Source of the DNA: CAVWSM01 sp963799425
Lineage (GTDB): Bacteria; Actinomycetota; Actinomycetes; Jiangellales; Jiangellaceae
Assembly (NCBI GenBank): GCA_963799425.1
Contig: CAWCXA010000009.1
Span: forward strand, 124,001-188,000
Direction: 5' to 3'
Length of the DNA stretch: 64,000 nucleotides
Shown here: positions 1 through 8,799 of the stretch, one piece after another
Layout of the letters: each line of letters opens with the position of its first letter
Position numbering within the stretch: position 1 is the first letter of the stretch
Notes under the pieces: generated by a model
Told to the model about the DNA's origin: nothing
What the model saw: the letters and a program-made list of their open reading frames with translations, nothing else
Database searches by the model: none
Position numbers and translations under genes: made by a program

Positions 1-1247
1 GCCTCGTAGCCGATGTATCGGTTGAGCGGCGTCACGATCGACGGCGACCCCTCCGCGTACGCGCGGCATTGCTCCTCGTCGGCCTCGATCCCGCTGATGC
101 ACCGGTCACCCAACAACCGGGAGACGTTGGCGAGCAGGCGGATCGACTCGAGCACGTTGCGCGCCATGACAGGCAGCATCACGTTGAGCTCGAAGTCGCC
201 TTGGGAGCCGGCGAACGCGACGGTGGCGTCGTTGCCGATGACCTGCGCCGCCACCATGCGGACAGCTTCGGGGATCACTGGGTTGACCTTGCCCGGCATG
301 ATCGATGAGCCGGGCTGGAGGTCGGGTAGGCGGATCTCGCCGAGTCCTGCGCGCGGGCCAGAGCCCATCCAGCGCAAGTCGTTGACGATTTTGTAGAGCC
401 CGACGGCGATGGTGCGGAGCGCTCCGCTGACCTCGACGAGGCCGTCGCGAGCGCCCTGCGCCTCGAAGTGGTTGCGCGCTTCTGTCAGCGGCAAGCCGGT
501 CTGCAGCGCAACCTCCGCGATGACACGGGCAGCGAAACCGGGTGGCATGTTGATGCCGGTGCCCACAGCAGTGCCGCCGAGGGGGAGCTCGGCGAGTCGA
601 GGCAGGCAGGCCTCCAGTCGGTCGATGCCGTAGGCGACCTGCGCGGCGTAGCCGTCGAACTCCTGACCGAGCGTGACTGGCGTCGCGTCCATCAGGTGGG
701 TGCGCCCGCTCTTGACGATGGGGGCGAACTCCACCGCCTTGGCGCGCAGGTGGCCCTCGAGGTGGCGCAAGGCGGGGATGAGGTCGTTGACTACGCCGGC
801 CGTGGCCGCGATGTGGATCGACGAGGGAAAGACGTCGTTGCTGGACTGGCTGGCGTTGACGTGGTCGTTGGGATGCACGGCGCGGGCGAGCCGCTCGCTC
901 GCCAGTGTGGCGATGACCTCGTTGGCGTTCATGTTGCTGCTCGTGCCCGAGCCGGTCTGGAAGACGTCGATGGGGAAGTGGTCGTCGAACCCGCCGGCGG
1001 CCACCTCGGTCGCGGCAGCCTCGATCGCGCCCGCCGTCTCCTTGTCGAGGACGCCTAGCTCGGCGTTGACCTTGGCCGCGGCCGCCTTGATCTGCGCAAG
1101 GGCGTGGATGTGGGCGGGCTCGAGGCCCTTGCCGCTGATCGGGAAGTTCTCGACGGCGCGTTGTGTCTGCGCACGCCACTTCGCGTGCCCAGGGACGCGT
1201 ACCTCGCCCATCGTGTCGTGCTCGATGCGGTAAGCCTGCTCGGTCAT
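1..1247 (-). CDS. fumC: Class II fumarase (fumarate hydratase), 3' end outside window
   Basis: Catalyses fumarate + water to L-malate in the TCA cycle; class II enzymes are iron-independent cytoplasmic homotetramers. The frame stays open from ATG at 1247 to the window edge, giving 415 codons of a family usually about 465-475 residues, so roughly the last 50 are missing. Family motifs are clear: TGSGTSSNMN near residue 98, HPNDHVNASQSSND near 125, and the mobile active-site loop GSSIMPGKVNP near residue 315. The start overlaps the stop of the upstream ACT gene by 4 bp (ATGA), so the two are probably translationally coupled. In M. tuberculosis fumC also lies close to the DUF4245 gene. Confidence 0.96.
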   Translation of the reverse strand, partial: MTEQAYRIEHDTMGEVRVPGHAKWRAQTQRAVENFPISGKGLEPAHIHALAQIKAAAAKVNAELGVLDKETAGAIEAAATEVAAGGFDDHFPIDVFQTGSGTSSNMNANEVIATLASERLARAVHPNDHVNASQSSNDVFPSSIHIAATAGVVNDLIPALRHLEGHLRAKAVEFAPIVKSGRTHLMDATPVTLGQEFDGYAAQVAYGIDRLEACLPRLAELPLGGTAVGTGINMPPGFAARVIAEVALQTGLPLTEARNHFEAQGARDGLVEVSGALRTIAVGLYKIVNDLRWMGSGPRAGLGEIRLPDLQPGSSIMPGKVNPVIPEAVRMVAAQVIGNDATVAFAGSQGDFELNVMLPVMARNVLESIRLLANVSRLLGDRCISGIEADEEQCRAYAEGSPSIVTPLNRYIGYE

Positions 1248-1645
1248 GCAGTCATCTTGCCAGCGAGCCAGGTCAAGACCTCGAGGGCGTCGGTCGCCCG
1301 GTCGGCAGGCACGATCAGGTGGTCGTGGAAGGAGCCGGCCAGCACGTTGCAGGCGATGCCTGCTGAGGCGAGCGCGGTGCTGACCGCCGCGGTGAGCCCG
1401 ACGGCGTCGAGAGCCGAGTGGACCCGGAGGGTGATCCAGGCTCCGACGAACTCGTACGGGAGGTCGAGCCGGTCGGCGTCCTCTTGCCGGAGGACGTAGG
1501 TGGTGCCCTCAGACTCGGTGATCATCGCCAGCGGGTCGACTCCCTGCTCCAGGGCGCGGTCGGTGGTGCAGTAGACGATGCTGCCTGGACGCAGCTCCGG
1601 CTGCATGCTCGCGAGGAGGATCTCGAGATCGGTCTGCTCAGTCAT
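1244..1645 (-). CDS. ACT-domain protein (COG3602-like)
   Basis: A 133-residue cytoplasmic protein that looks like two small regulatory modules. The first (about 1-65) includes PGSIVYCTTD and a TYVLRQEDA stretch. The second (about 66-130) has the ACT-like pattern LDAVGLTAAVSTALASAGIACNV and ends in HDHLIVP. Such proteins are thought to bind small ligands, often amino acids, but no ligand is established for this family. ATG at 1645 is the only start that gives a normal N-terminus. Its stop overlaps the fumC start by 4 bp, so it is the first gene of a short operon. A role in sensing a fumarase-related metabolite is only a guess. Confidence 0.85.
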   Translation of the reverse strand: MTEQTDLEILLASMQPELRPGSIVYCTTDRALEQGVDPLAMITESEGTTYVLRQEDADRLDLPYEFVGAWITLRVHSALDAVGLTAAVSTALASAGIACNVLAGSFHDHLIVPADRATDALEVLTWLAGKMTA

Positions 1646-1875
1646 TCCTGCCGGCCTCAGGCGAAGTCGTCGCATCGATCGTAGGCAGTGGTGCTGTGTT
1701 GGGAGCCCCCCTCCCTTCCCGCTTGCGTCCGAAGAAGTGTGGCCTATTGGGCACGGTTGCTCGGACGTTACGGGGGATGCCGCCGTGCGCGTCAGTCGGC
1801 GTCGGTGCGCCGATCTGCTCAGCAGCCGGCACAGCATCCACCCGCTGCTCGGGCGACCACTCGGCACGATCGGCC

Positions 1876-2424
1876 TCAGGCGAGAGCCGCGAGATAGCGC
1901 GACGTCATGCCCTGCTGCACGAGCCGCGCAATTGGTTGGCCAAGCCAGAACAGCGGGTTGGCCGGCCTTGAGAACGCGACGACACGCAGCCGCACGTGGT
2001 CGTCGTCGTCGAGCGAGACGACAAACGACTCCTCGCCACGGGCGGGATGGCCGGGCAGAGTGCCGTACGCGAACCCGCGCCGACGCTCGTCCGCAATGGT
2101 GTAGACCACGCGACACGGCACTGTGATCCCGACGGCTCCTCGCCCGATCCCACACAGCACGACGGCGCCATCGCGCACTGAAGGAGACGACGGAAGGACT
2201 CGCAAACCTGCCCGACGCTGCACGTTCCACGTCATCAGTGCGTCGGACGAGAGCGCGAAATCGTCGGCCCCACGTCCGAGCACCCGCTCTTCTCGCACGT
2301 GCCGGAACCCGCCCGGCAGCGCACCGACGCTCGTGGCGCCGACCTGCGTGTACGTGAACGGCGCGCGGGTCGCTTCCGCCAACCATTCCTGGCGCGGAAC
2401 AGGGCCGGGATAGAGCAGCCTCAC
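1876..2424 (-). CDS. DUF1990 family protein
   Basis: A protein of 182 residues from the chosen GTG at 2424. Family signatures are LLYPGP at the N-terminus, a central FAYGTLPGHPARGEESFVV, and a C-terminal FSRPANPLFWLGQP...RYLAAL. The frame stays open upstream to 2592, but the extra residues are arginine-rich and lie outside the domain, while GTG at 2424 has a GAGG about 7 bases upstream and gives the usual family length (about 165-185). Function is unknown; the fold is probably a START/SRPBCC-like cavity. It is transcribed divergently from the DUF1707 pair and is separated by 230 bp from the ACT-fumC operon, so it is likely a single transcription unit. Confidence 0.82.
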   Translation of the reverse strand: MRLLYPGPVPRQEWLAEATRAPFTYTQVGATSVGALPGGFRHVREERVLGRGADDFALSSDALMTWNVQRRAGLRVLPSSPSVRDGAVVLCGIGRGAVGITVPCRVVYTIADERRRGFAYGTLPGHPARGEESFVVSLDDDDHVRLRVVAFSRPANPLFWLGQPIARLVQQGMTSRYLAALA

Positions 2425-2535
2425 GCGGACCTCGCAGATATCGGGGCAAGCGGCCGCACCAGGGTACGAACTTGTACGGACGAGGACGCGTCTGCCCCGA
2501 TCACCCTGCGCGCAGGGGTCCGGTAACGTCACCTC

Positions 2536-3165
2536 GTGGACCCTGAGATGCGCCCATCCGACATGCGCGCCTCGCATGCCGATCGTGAGCACTTCGCCGA
2601 GATGCTCCGGCAGGCGGCAGGTGACGGCCGCATCGACATCGACGAGCTCGAGGAACGGCTGGAGCAGGTCTTCGCGGCCAAGACCTACGGCGAGCTCGAG
2701 CCGATCGTCCGCGACCTTCCTGCGGCCCGCCCGTCGGCCGCACCCGCCACCCAGCCCGTGCCCCTCAGCAACGTCTCCGAGCGGGTCGGCGGCGTGGCCA
2801 CCAGCGAGAATGCGGTGGCGATCTTTGGCGGGGCAGAGCGCAATGGCATGTGGGTCGTGCCACGCAAGTTCACCGCCGTCGCCATTTTCGGTGGCGTTGA
2901 CATCGACCTCACCCAGGCTCGGTTCGAGGGCCGCGAGATCCAGATCGACGCGGTCGCGATCTTCGGAGGGATCGACATCAAGGTGCCGGAGGATGTCACC
3001 GTCCGCGTCGACGGCTCGGGCATCTTCGGCGGTTTCGGGGGGGCCAACCTGGAGGGCGCGCCCGGCGGTGCGGTCGTACGCGTCACCGGTGTCGCGATCT
3101 TCGGCGGAGTCGACGTCAAGCGTCCCAAGAACAAGAACAAGAAGCCGAAGGCCTTGGATCAGTGA
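2536..3165 (+). CDS. DUF1707 protein with five IFGG repeats
   Basis: 209 residues. The N-terminal DUF1707 domain (about 5-62) carries the typical pattern RASHADREHFAEMLRQAAGD...LDELEERL...AKTYGEL. The rest is a LiaF/DUF2154-like repeat region with five copies of (V)A-I-F-G-G at about residues 94-99, 115-120, 140-145, 162-166 and 186-191, interleaved with VDIDLTQA-type strands, which suggests a right-handed beta stack. A lysine-rich tail ends the protein. There is no transmembrane segment. LiaF-like domains elsewhere act in cell-envelope stress sensing; that role here is inference. GTG at 2536 is used. It overlaps the next gene, a paralogue, by 4 bp. Confidence 0.86.
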   Translation: MDPEMRPSDMRASHADREHFAEMLRQAAGDGRIDIDELEERLEQVFAAKTYGELEPIVRDLPAARPSAAPATQPVPLSNVSERVGGVATSENAVAIFGGAERNGMWVVPRKFTAVAIFGGVDIDLTQARFEGREIQIDAVAIFGGIDIKVPEDVTVRVDGSGIFGGFGGANLEGAPGGAVVRVTGVAIFGGVDVKRPKNKNKKPKALDQ

Positions 3166-3761
3166 CGGCGGACCCCCGCGCGCTGCGCTGCTCCGACCGG
3201 GACCGCGAGTCCGTGGCGGAGCGGCTGCGGGAGGCAGCCGGGGACGGCCGGTTGACGCTGGGGGAGCTGGAGCAGCGGCTGGAATCGGCCTTCGCCGCGC
3301 GCACCTACGGTGATCTTGACCCTCTCGTCGCGGACCTGCCGGCGCGGCGTACGTCCGACTCCGTCACGGGGCCGATCGACGCGGCGGACCATGAGCGGAT
3401 CAGCGCTGTCCTGAGCGGCGAGCGCCGGGGCGGCCGCTGGCCGGTGCCGCGCTATCTGGTCGTGCGCTCGGTCATGGGCAGCTGCACGCTCGACCTCACC
3501 CAGGCGATCGTGCGCTACCCCGAGGTTGTGATCGACGCGCGGCTCTACATGGGCGGACTCACAGTTGTCGTCCCCGACGGCATCGACGTGCGCGTCGAGC
3601 CCGGACGGTCGTTCCTCTCTGATCGCACCATCCGTACGACGGGCCGCGTCACCCAAGGCGCTCCCGTGTTGCGCATCTGCGGCACCCTCGCAATGTCCAA
3701 CCTCACGGTGAGATCGCCTAGCCGCATCAGCACGGTCGTCAGGCATATGTTCGGCTCGTAG
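3162..3761 (+). CDS. Second DUF1707 / LiaF-like protein
   Basis: 199 residues, paralogous to the gene before it and coupled to it by a 4-bp GTGA overlap. The DUF1707 domain (about 5-65) reads ALRCSDRDRESVAERLREAAGDGRLTLGELEQRL. The C-terminal half keeps the strand pattern CTLDLTQAIVRYPEVVIDA and VVVPDGIDVRVEPG of the LiaF-like repeat, but the IFGG turns have decayed to VMGS, YMGG and ICGT. The pair therefore looks like a tandem duplication that diverged. No membrane segment or signal peptide is visible. Exact role unknown. Confidence 0.84.
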   Translation: MTADPRALRCSDRDRESVAERLREAAGDGRLTLGELEQRLESAFAARTYGDLDPLVADLPARRTSDSVTGPIDAADHERISAVLSGERRGGRWPVPRYLVVRSVMGSCTLDLTQAIVRYPEVVIDARLYMGGLTVVVPDGIDVRVEPGRSFLSDRTIRTTGRVTQGAPVLRICGTLAMSNLTVRSPSRISTVVRHMFGS

Positions 3762-3826
3762 CAGCCCGGCGAGCCGGCCCGGGCCACGGTCCGGGCGACT
3801 CAGGGTGACCGCCTACCCTGCCTGAT

Positions 3827-4399
3827 GTGACCCAACCGCCGACGACAACGCCCGCCGAGCCGGCGCCGCCGCCGCGCAGGCGACGCGGCATGGGCACTGT
3901 CGGCGACCTGACGCGCTCGATCGTCTTGCTGTTGATCCCGGTGCTGCTGGTCGCGGTCTTCTGGGCAAGCCGACGCGACGAGCCGCAGCGGGTACGGGTC
4001 GTGGAATACCAGCAGACGCTGGCGGCGGCCCGTGACGCTGCGGCGTTCCATGTTCTGGCACCCGAGGGGTTGCCCGACGCGTGGCGGGCGACCAACGTCT
4101 CGTTCGACCAGGACGACGACGAGGCCTCTTGGCACCTGGGGTTCCTGGGGCCGGACGACGTTTACGTGAGCGTTGACCAGAGCGACGGCGATGCTGACGA
4201 CCTGCTCGAGGAGGTGCTGAGCGCAACGGTGGTGGACGGCTCGTCGAGCGTCTCCAACGGGATCTGGCAGCGCCTGGTCGAGGTCGACACGCGCAATCCT
4301 GATCGGGCGCTCGTCCACACCGCTGACGGAGTGACCACGGTCGTGCTCGGCACCGGCTCCTATGCGCAGCTGGAGGACTTTGCCGAGAAGCTGCGCTGA
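3827..4399 (+). CDS. DUF4245 membrane-anchored protein
   Basis: 190 residues. A proline/arginine-rich cytoplasmic head (1-28) is followed by one membrane helix (about 31-47, SIVLLLIPVLLVAVFWA) and an extracytoplasmic DUF4245 domain with the conserved YxQTLAAARDAAAFHVLAPEGLP stretch near 60-80 and IWQRL...DRALVHTADGVTTVVLGTG near 150-175. Function unknown; the family is actinobacterial. In M. tuberculosis the homologue lies between fumC/glpX and xseB, the same neighbourhood as here, although no glpX is present in this window. It ends one base before the end of xseB on the other strand. GTG start at 3827. Confidence 0.88.
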   Translation: MTQPPTTTPAEPAPPPRRRRGMGTVGDLTRSIVLLLIPVLLVAVFWASRRDEPQRVRVVEYQQTLAAARDAAAFHVLAPEGLPDAWRATNVSFDQDDDEASWHLGFLGPDDVYVSVDQSDGDADDLLEEVLSATVVDGSSSVSNGIWQRLVEVDTRNPDRALVHTADGVTTVVLGTGSYAQLEDFAEKLR

Positions 4400-4400
4400 G

Positions 4401-4622
4401 TCAGCCTTCAGGGGACTCCGTCGCGGGTGCGGCGGCTGCGGCGAGCCGGGCGCGGGCACCGTCGAGCCAGTCCTGACAGATCTTGGCCAGTGCCTCGCCT
4501 CGCTCCCAGAGGGCCAGCGACTCCTCGAGGGTTGTCGCGCCGCTCTCGAGCCGCCGCACGACATCGACGAGCTCATCGCGCGCCTGCTCGTATGTCATGC
4601 CCTCGAGGTCGTCCGCTGTCAT
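4401..4622 (-). CDS. xseB: Exodeoxyribonuclease VII small subunit
   Basis: 73 residues from ATG at 4622, with the small-subunit pattern MTYEQARDELVDVVRRLESGATTLEESLALWERGEALAKIC and an Ala-rich tail. XseB binds several copies per XseA to form exonuclease VII, which degrades single-stranded DNA from both ends. The frame continues upstream to 4670, but those extra residues overlap the end of xseA and are not family-like. xseA lies directly upstream with a 10-bp gap, the usual xseA-xseB order. The gene is convergent with the DUF4245 gene with one base between the two stops. Confidence 0.96.
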   Translation of the reverse strand: MTADDLEGMTYEQARDELVDVVRRLESGATTLEESLALWERGEALAKICQDWLDGARARLAAAAAPATESPEG

Positions 4623-4632
4623 GGCGCCAACC

Positions 4633-5841
4633 CTAGGCGGTGCTCTGGACGGTCGCGGTGATCTCTCCATCGGCTAGGCGAACGCGTAGGTCGTCGCCGG
4701 TCTCGACGTCAGAAGGCGCCCGCACCACATAACCGTCTGGGCGCTGGACCACCGCGTAGCCCCTGGTCAACGTCGCCGCTGGGGACAACGCGACAACGCG
4801 CGCCCTGGTGTGCTCAAGGTGGACGGCCTCACGGTCGAGCAGGTGCGTGAGGTGTCGCCGGCTGCGCGCGCGGAGAGCCGCCACTTCCTCCGTACGGCGG
4901 GATACGTCGCGCAGTGGATCGGCAAGCACGGGCCGCGACCGTACGGCGTGTAGCCCCGCTCGCTCCCGGTCGACCCGGGCCGTGACCGCGCGGCGGGACC
5001 GATCGCGGAGCGCGGACACCCGCACGACCTCCTCGGTGACGTCGGGCACGACCCGCTTGGCAGCGTCGGTGGGAGTGGACGCGCGGACGTCGGCCACCAG
5101 GTCGAGCAGCGGGGTGTCGGACTCGTGCCCGATGGCGCTTACCACCGGAGTGCGGGTGGCAGCGACTGTGCGCACGAGTGACTCGTCGGAGAACGGCAGC
5201 AGATCCTCGACCGACCCGCCGCCCCGAGCCACGACGATGACGTCGATCTCAGGGTCACGGTCGAGCGCTCGCACCGCGTCGGTGATCTGCGCCACAGCAA
5301 GATGGCCCTGCACCGCGACGTTCTCCACGCGGAACCGCACTGCCGGCCAGCGGCGTCGTGCGTTGTCCAGCACGTCGCGCTCGGCTGCGCTGCCGCGTCC
5401 GCACACGAGACCGACGATGTGCGGCAGGAACGGCAGGGGCCTCTTGCGCTCCTCGGCGAACAGCCCTTCGGCCGAGAGGATGCGCCGGGTGTGCTCGAGC
5501 CGGGCAAGCAGTTGGCCGACCCCGACCTGCCGGATCTCGTCGACTTGCAGGGACAGGGTGCCGCGGTTGAAGTACCACGACGGCTTGGCGTGCACCACCA
5601 CGCGAGCCCCGTCGCTGAGGGGTGGGTCGACTGCCGCGACGACCTGCCGGGTGCAGGTGACCTGTAGGGACAAATTGGCGGCCGGATCGCGCAGGGTGAG
5701 GAACACCGTGCTCGCCCCCGGTCGCAGCGTCAGCTGGGCGATCTGCCCCTCCACCCAGACCGAGCCGAGCTTGTCGATCCAGGACCCGATCGCTTGGGAC
5801 ACAACGCGAACGGGTGCCGGGCTCTCTGGAGAGGTCTGCAT
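4633..5841 (-). CDS. xseA: Exodeoxyribonuclease VII large subunit
   Basis: 402 residues from ATG at 5841 (GTG at 5847 is also possible). The N-terminal OB-fold for ssDNA binding (about 8-105) starts PVRVVSQAIGSWIDKLGSVW and includes the typical TVFLTLRD and PSWYFNRGTLSLQV. The catalytic region contains GRGSAAERDVLDNARRRWP, IDVIVVARGGGSVEDLLPF and SAIGHESDTPLLDLVAD, all hallmark motifs; a coiled-coil follows and TLTRGYAVV lies near the C-terminus. With xseB it makes exonuclease VII, active in repair and recombination. It is divergent from the ACT protein at 5917, with 75 bp between them. Confidence 0.97.
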   Translation of the reverse strand: MQTSPESPAPVRVVSQAIGSWIDKLGSVWVEGQIAQLTLRPGASTVFLTLRDPAANLSLQVTCTRQVVAAVDPPLSDGARVVVHAKPSWYFNRGTLSLQVDEIRQVGVGQLLARLEHTRRILSAEGLFAEERKRPLPFLPHIVGLVCGRGSAAERDVLDNARRRWPAVRFRVENVAVQGHLAVAQITDAVRALDRDPEIDVIVVARGGGSVEDLLPFSDESLVRTVAATRTPVVSAIGHESDTPLLDLVADVRASTPTDAAKRVVPDVTEEVVRVSALRDRSRRAVTARVDRERAGLHAVRSRPVLADPLRDVSRRTEEVAALRARSRRHLTHLLDREAVHLEHTRARVVALSPAATLTRGYAVVQRPDGYVVRAPSDVETGDDLRVRLADGEITATVQSTA

Positions 5842-5916
5842 CGCCACGGAGGCGACGCTAGCCCGTACGGCGGACACTATGAGCCAACAGGATCCAGCAC
5901 CACAGGAGGTGCAGAG

Positions 5917-6291
5917 ATGGCGACCGACATTGCGGTGTATCTCGACGACCATCCGGGCGAGATGGCCCGGCTCGGGGAGGCCTTCGGCAAGGCGGGGGTC
6001 AACATCGAGGGACTCTGCGGCGTGACGAGCGGAGGCGGCCAGGCCGAGGTGCACGTCCTCGTCGACGACACGGCGGGAGCTTTCGGCGCGCTGGAGGCGG
6101 CGGGGATCCAGGTCGCCTCGGAGCAGGAGGTAGCGGTGGTCGAGGTCGAGGACCGACCAGGGGTCCTCGGCGATGTCGGCCGCCGGCTCGGTGACGCGGG
6201 CGTCAACGTCAGCCTCGTCTACCTCGCGACGCGGACCAGACTCGTGGTGGCGGCCGACGACCTCGCGGCAGCACAGGAGGCCCTCGGCTAA
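5917..6291 (+). CDS. Tandem ACT-domain protein
   Basis: 124 residues, with a strong ribosome binding site (AGGAGGT at 5904-5910) placing the start at ATG 5917. Two ACT-like units are visible: residues about 3-60 (AVYLDDHPGEMARLGEAFGK, with the classic D-x-P-G-x-(L/M) turn) and 70-123 (AVVEVEDRPGVLGDVGRRLG). The DHPG and DRPG turns are where ACT domains bind amino acids. There is no catalytic domain, so it is probably a stand-alone regulator; its ligand cannot be read from sequence. It lies 58 bp before ispH and may be cotranscribed with it. Confidence 0.88.
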   Translation: MATDIAVYLDDHPGEMARLGEAFGKAGVNIEGLCGVTSGGGQAEVHVLVDDTAGAFGALEAAGIQVASEQEVAVVEVEDRPGVLGDVGRRLGDAGVNVSLVYLATRTRLVVAADDLAAAQEALG

Positions 6292-6348
6292 CCGGTCTCG
6301 TCATGCATGGCCGGGAGCCTGCCGACCGGTGGCCCGTAGACTGGACGC

Positions 6349-7314
6349 ATGCCTGACACCACGCGACGCGTCCTGCTCGCTGCGCCCCGAGGCTATTGCG
6401 CGGGCGTCGACCGAGCCGTTGTGACCGTGGAGAAGGCGCTCGATCTGTACGGGCCGCCGGTCTACGTGCGCAAGCAGATCGTGCACAACAAGCACGTCGT
6501 GCAGTCGCTCGAGAAGCGCGGTGCAGTCTTCGTCGACGAACTCGACGAGGTGCCTGAGGGCGCCCGGGTGATCTTCTCGGCGCACGGTGTCGCGCCGGCC
6601 GTCCACGACGACGCCAATGTGCGCAGCTTGCGAACGATCGACGCCACCTGCCCGCTGGTCACCAAGGTGCACCACGAGGCGCGGCGGTTCGCTGCTGACG
6701 ACTACGACATCCTGCTCATCGGCCATGAGGGCCACGAAGAGGTCGAGGGCACCGCAGGTGAGGCCCCCGCCAAGATCACGCTGGTCGACGGGCCGGAGCA
6801 GGTGGACTCGGTGACGGTGCGCGATCCCGCCAAGGTGGCGTGGCTGTCCCAGACCACACTCTCCGTCGACGAGACGATGCAGACCGTGTCGCGGTTGCGA
6901 GAGCGGTTCCCATTGCTGCTCGACCCGCCGAGCGACGACATCTGCTACGCCACGCAGAACCGGCAGATCGCGGTCAAGGAGATTGCCGTCGAGGCAGACC
7001 TCGTCATCGTGGTCGGCTCGGGCAACTCGTCCAACTCGGTGCGCCTTGTTGAGGTCGCATTGGAGGCCGGGGCGAAGGCGGCCTACCGGGTCGACAACGC
7101 AGCCGAAGTCGATCCGGCGTGGCTCGAGGGGGTCAACACGGTTGGGGTCACCAGCGGTGCCTCGGTGCCGGAGGAGCTGGTGCGCGGCGTGCTCGACCTG
7201 CTCGCCGAGAGGGGCTTCCCCGCTCCGGAGGAGGTCCAGTCGGCGGAGGAGTCGCTGATCTTCTCGCTGCCGGCCGAGCTGCGCCGCGATCTCAAGGCCG
7301 CCCAGACTGCCTGA
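6349..7314 (+). CDS. ispH: 4-hydroxy-3-methylbut-2-enyl diphosphate reductase
   Basis: Last step of the MEP isoprenoid pathway: reduces HMBPP to IPP and DMAPP at a [4Fe-4S] cluster in the cytoplasm. 321 residues, normal length. The three cluster cysteines are C17 (APRGYCAGV), C101 (DATCPLV) and C199 (DDICYATQNRQ); the catalytic glutamate motif lies in GHEGHEEVEGT near 125-135. The start at ATG 6349 gives the standard N-terminus. The 3' end overlaps rmuC tail-to-tail by 23 bp. In M. tuberculosis lytB2/ispH also sits between xseA and ychF. Confidence 0.98.
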   Translation: MPDTTRRVLLAAPRGYCAGVDRAVVTVEKALDLYGPPVYVRKQIVHNKHVVQSLEKRGAVFVDELDEVPEGARVIFSAHGVAPAVHDDANVRSLRTIDATCPLVTKVHHEARRFAADDYDILLIGHEGHEEVEGTAGEAPAKITLVDGPEQVDSVTVRDPAKVAWLSQTTLSVDETMQTVSRLRERFPLLLDPPSDDICYATQNRQIAVKEIAVEADLVIVVGSGNSSNSVRLVEVALEAGAKAAYRVDNAAEVDPAWLEGVNTVGVTSGASVPEELVRGVLDLLAERGFPAPEEVQSAEESLIFSLPAELRRDLKAAQTA

Positions 7315-8707
7315 TCGCTGTCGGCTGCTGCGGCTCGCGCGCCGACGTGACTCCGTAGCGCGCATCGGACTCGATCTCGTCGAGCGCGATCAGCGAGTCG
7401 TTGGCCGAGGCGACAAGCTCTGGCGCCTGGATCTCCCGCGCAACCAGCTCGATCTGAGCCGGGGCTTCGAGATCTGACTCGACCACCTTGAGGTCGGCCA
7501 TCTTGCGGGCGGTGACGAGCACGCGACTTTCCATCGAAGACACGGTGTCGTTGTAGGACTTGACGGCACCGCTGAGCTGGCGCCCGAGCTTGCTCAGGTG
7601 GTTGCCCATCGTCGACAGCCGGCCGTGCAGGTCGCGCCCAAGGTTGAGCACTTGCTGCGCATTCTTGGCCAGCGCCTCTTGGCGCCAGGTGTAGGCGACG
7701 GTGCGGAGCAGCGCCACGAGGGTGGCCGGGGTCGCGATGACCACGTTGCGCTCGAATGCGTACTCAAGCAACGTCGGGTCGCGCTCGAGAGCGGCGTTGA
7801 GGAAGACCTCCGCGGGGACGAACATCACGACGAACTCCGGCGTGGGGTCGAAGTGCTCCCAGTAGCGCTTGCCGCCAAGGTCGTCGATGTGGGCCTTGAG
7901 ATGGCGCGCGTGGGCGGTGAGCCGCGCCGTGCGGGTGGCGTCGTCTCGCGCCTCCATCGCCTCGAGGTAGCCGGCGAACGAGACCTTGGAGTCGACGACG
8001 ATCTGCTTGCCGCCTGCCAGCCGCACAACGAGGTCGGGACGCAGCGTGCCGTCAGGCGTCGTCACGGACTCCTGCTCGTCGAAGTCGCAGTGCTCGACCA
8101 TGCCCGCGCTTTCCACCACGCGCCGCAGCTGCAGCTCGCCCCACCGGCCACGGATCTGGGGCGCACGCAGCGCGGTGACGAGCTGAGCCGTCTCGAGCCG
8201 CAGCTGCTCGGACGCTTTGCCCATGCTTTCCACCTGCTGGCGCAGCTCGGCATAGGCGCCGGTGCGTGCCTGCTCGACGACGTTGATGTGCTCGGCGACC
8301 TTGCCCAGCGACTCGGTCAGCGGTGCCACCAGGTGCTCGACTGCCTGCTTGCGCTGCTCCAGGTCGTTGGCTGCCGAAACCTGTGCTGTCTTGAACCGCT
8401 CGTCGGCGAGCTGCAGGAATGCCTGGGCATTGTCGGCCAGTGCCTTGCTCGACAGCGCACGGAACTGCTCAGCCAGCCGCTGCTGCTCGATCCGGAGGTC
8501 GTCGACCCGCTGCCGGGCGGAGTCGCGCTCGGTGTCGAGGGTGGCGGACAGCGCGGCTGCCTCGGACTCGGCCGCCCGGAGGTCGGCCACCACCGCGTCG
8601 AACCGAGCGGTCGCGTCGGCCCGCAGTCTGCTGCCGGCGACAAGCGCACCCACGAGGGCACCAATGGCGAGGCCGACGAGCAGGACGAAGAGCGTGATCA
8701 GTTCCAT
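7292..8707 (-). CDS. rmuC: DNA recombination protein RmuC
   Basis: 471 residues from ATG at 8707. One N-terminal membrane helix (about 2-27, rich in Gly/Ala/Leu/Val) is followed by a long coiled coil (about 30-150) and the RmuC nuclease-like domain (about 165-430) with RGRWGELQLRRVVESAGM, IVVDSKVSFAGYLEA and YAFERNVVIATPATLVALLR. The D-S-K in VVDSKVS fits a restriction-endonuclease-like active site. RmuC limits inversions at short repeats in E. coli. The gene is convergent with ispH, overlapping it by 23 bp, and divergent from ychF with 92 bp between the starts. Confidence 0.95.
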   Translation of the reverse strand: MELITLFVLLVGLAIGALVGALVAGSRLRADATARFDAVVADLRAAESEAAALSATLDTERDSARQRVDDLRIEQQRLAEQFRALSSKALADNAQAFLQLADERFKTAQVSAANDLEQRKQAVEHLVAPLTESLGKVAEHINVVEQARTGAYAELRQQVESMGKASEQLRLETAQLVTALRAPQIRGRWGELQLRRVVESAGMVEHCDFDEQESVTTPDGTLRPDLVVRLAGGKQIVVDSKVSFAGYLEAMEARDDATRTARLTAHARHLKAHIDDLGGKRYWEHFDPTPEFVVMFVPAEVFLNAALERDPTLLEYAFERNVVIATPATLVALLRTVAYTWRQEALAKNAQQVLNLGRDLHGRLSTMGNHLSKLGRQLSGAVKSYNDTVSSMESRVLVTARKMADLKVVESDLEAPAQIELVAREIQAPELVASANDSLIALDEIESDARYGVTSAREPQQPTAIRQSGRP

Positions 8708-8799
8708 GGCTGACACTGTGCCGCGACCCCTGGACAGAACTCGGGTGACGCGCCGCCGGCGGCCGGGAGCACGCCTCCCAGCACGTACGATTGAGCCCT

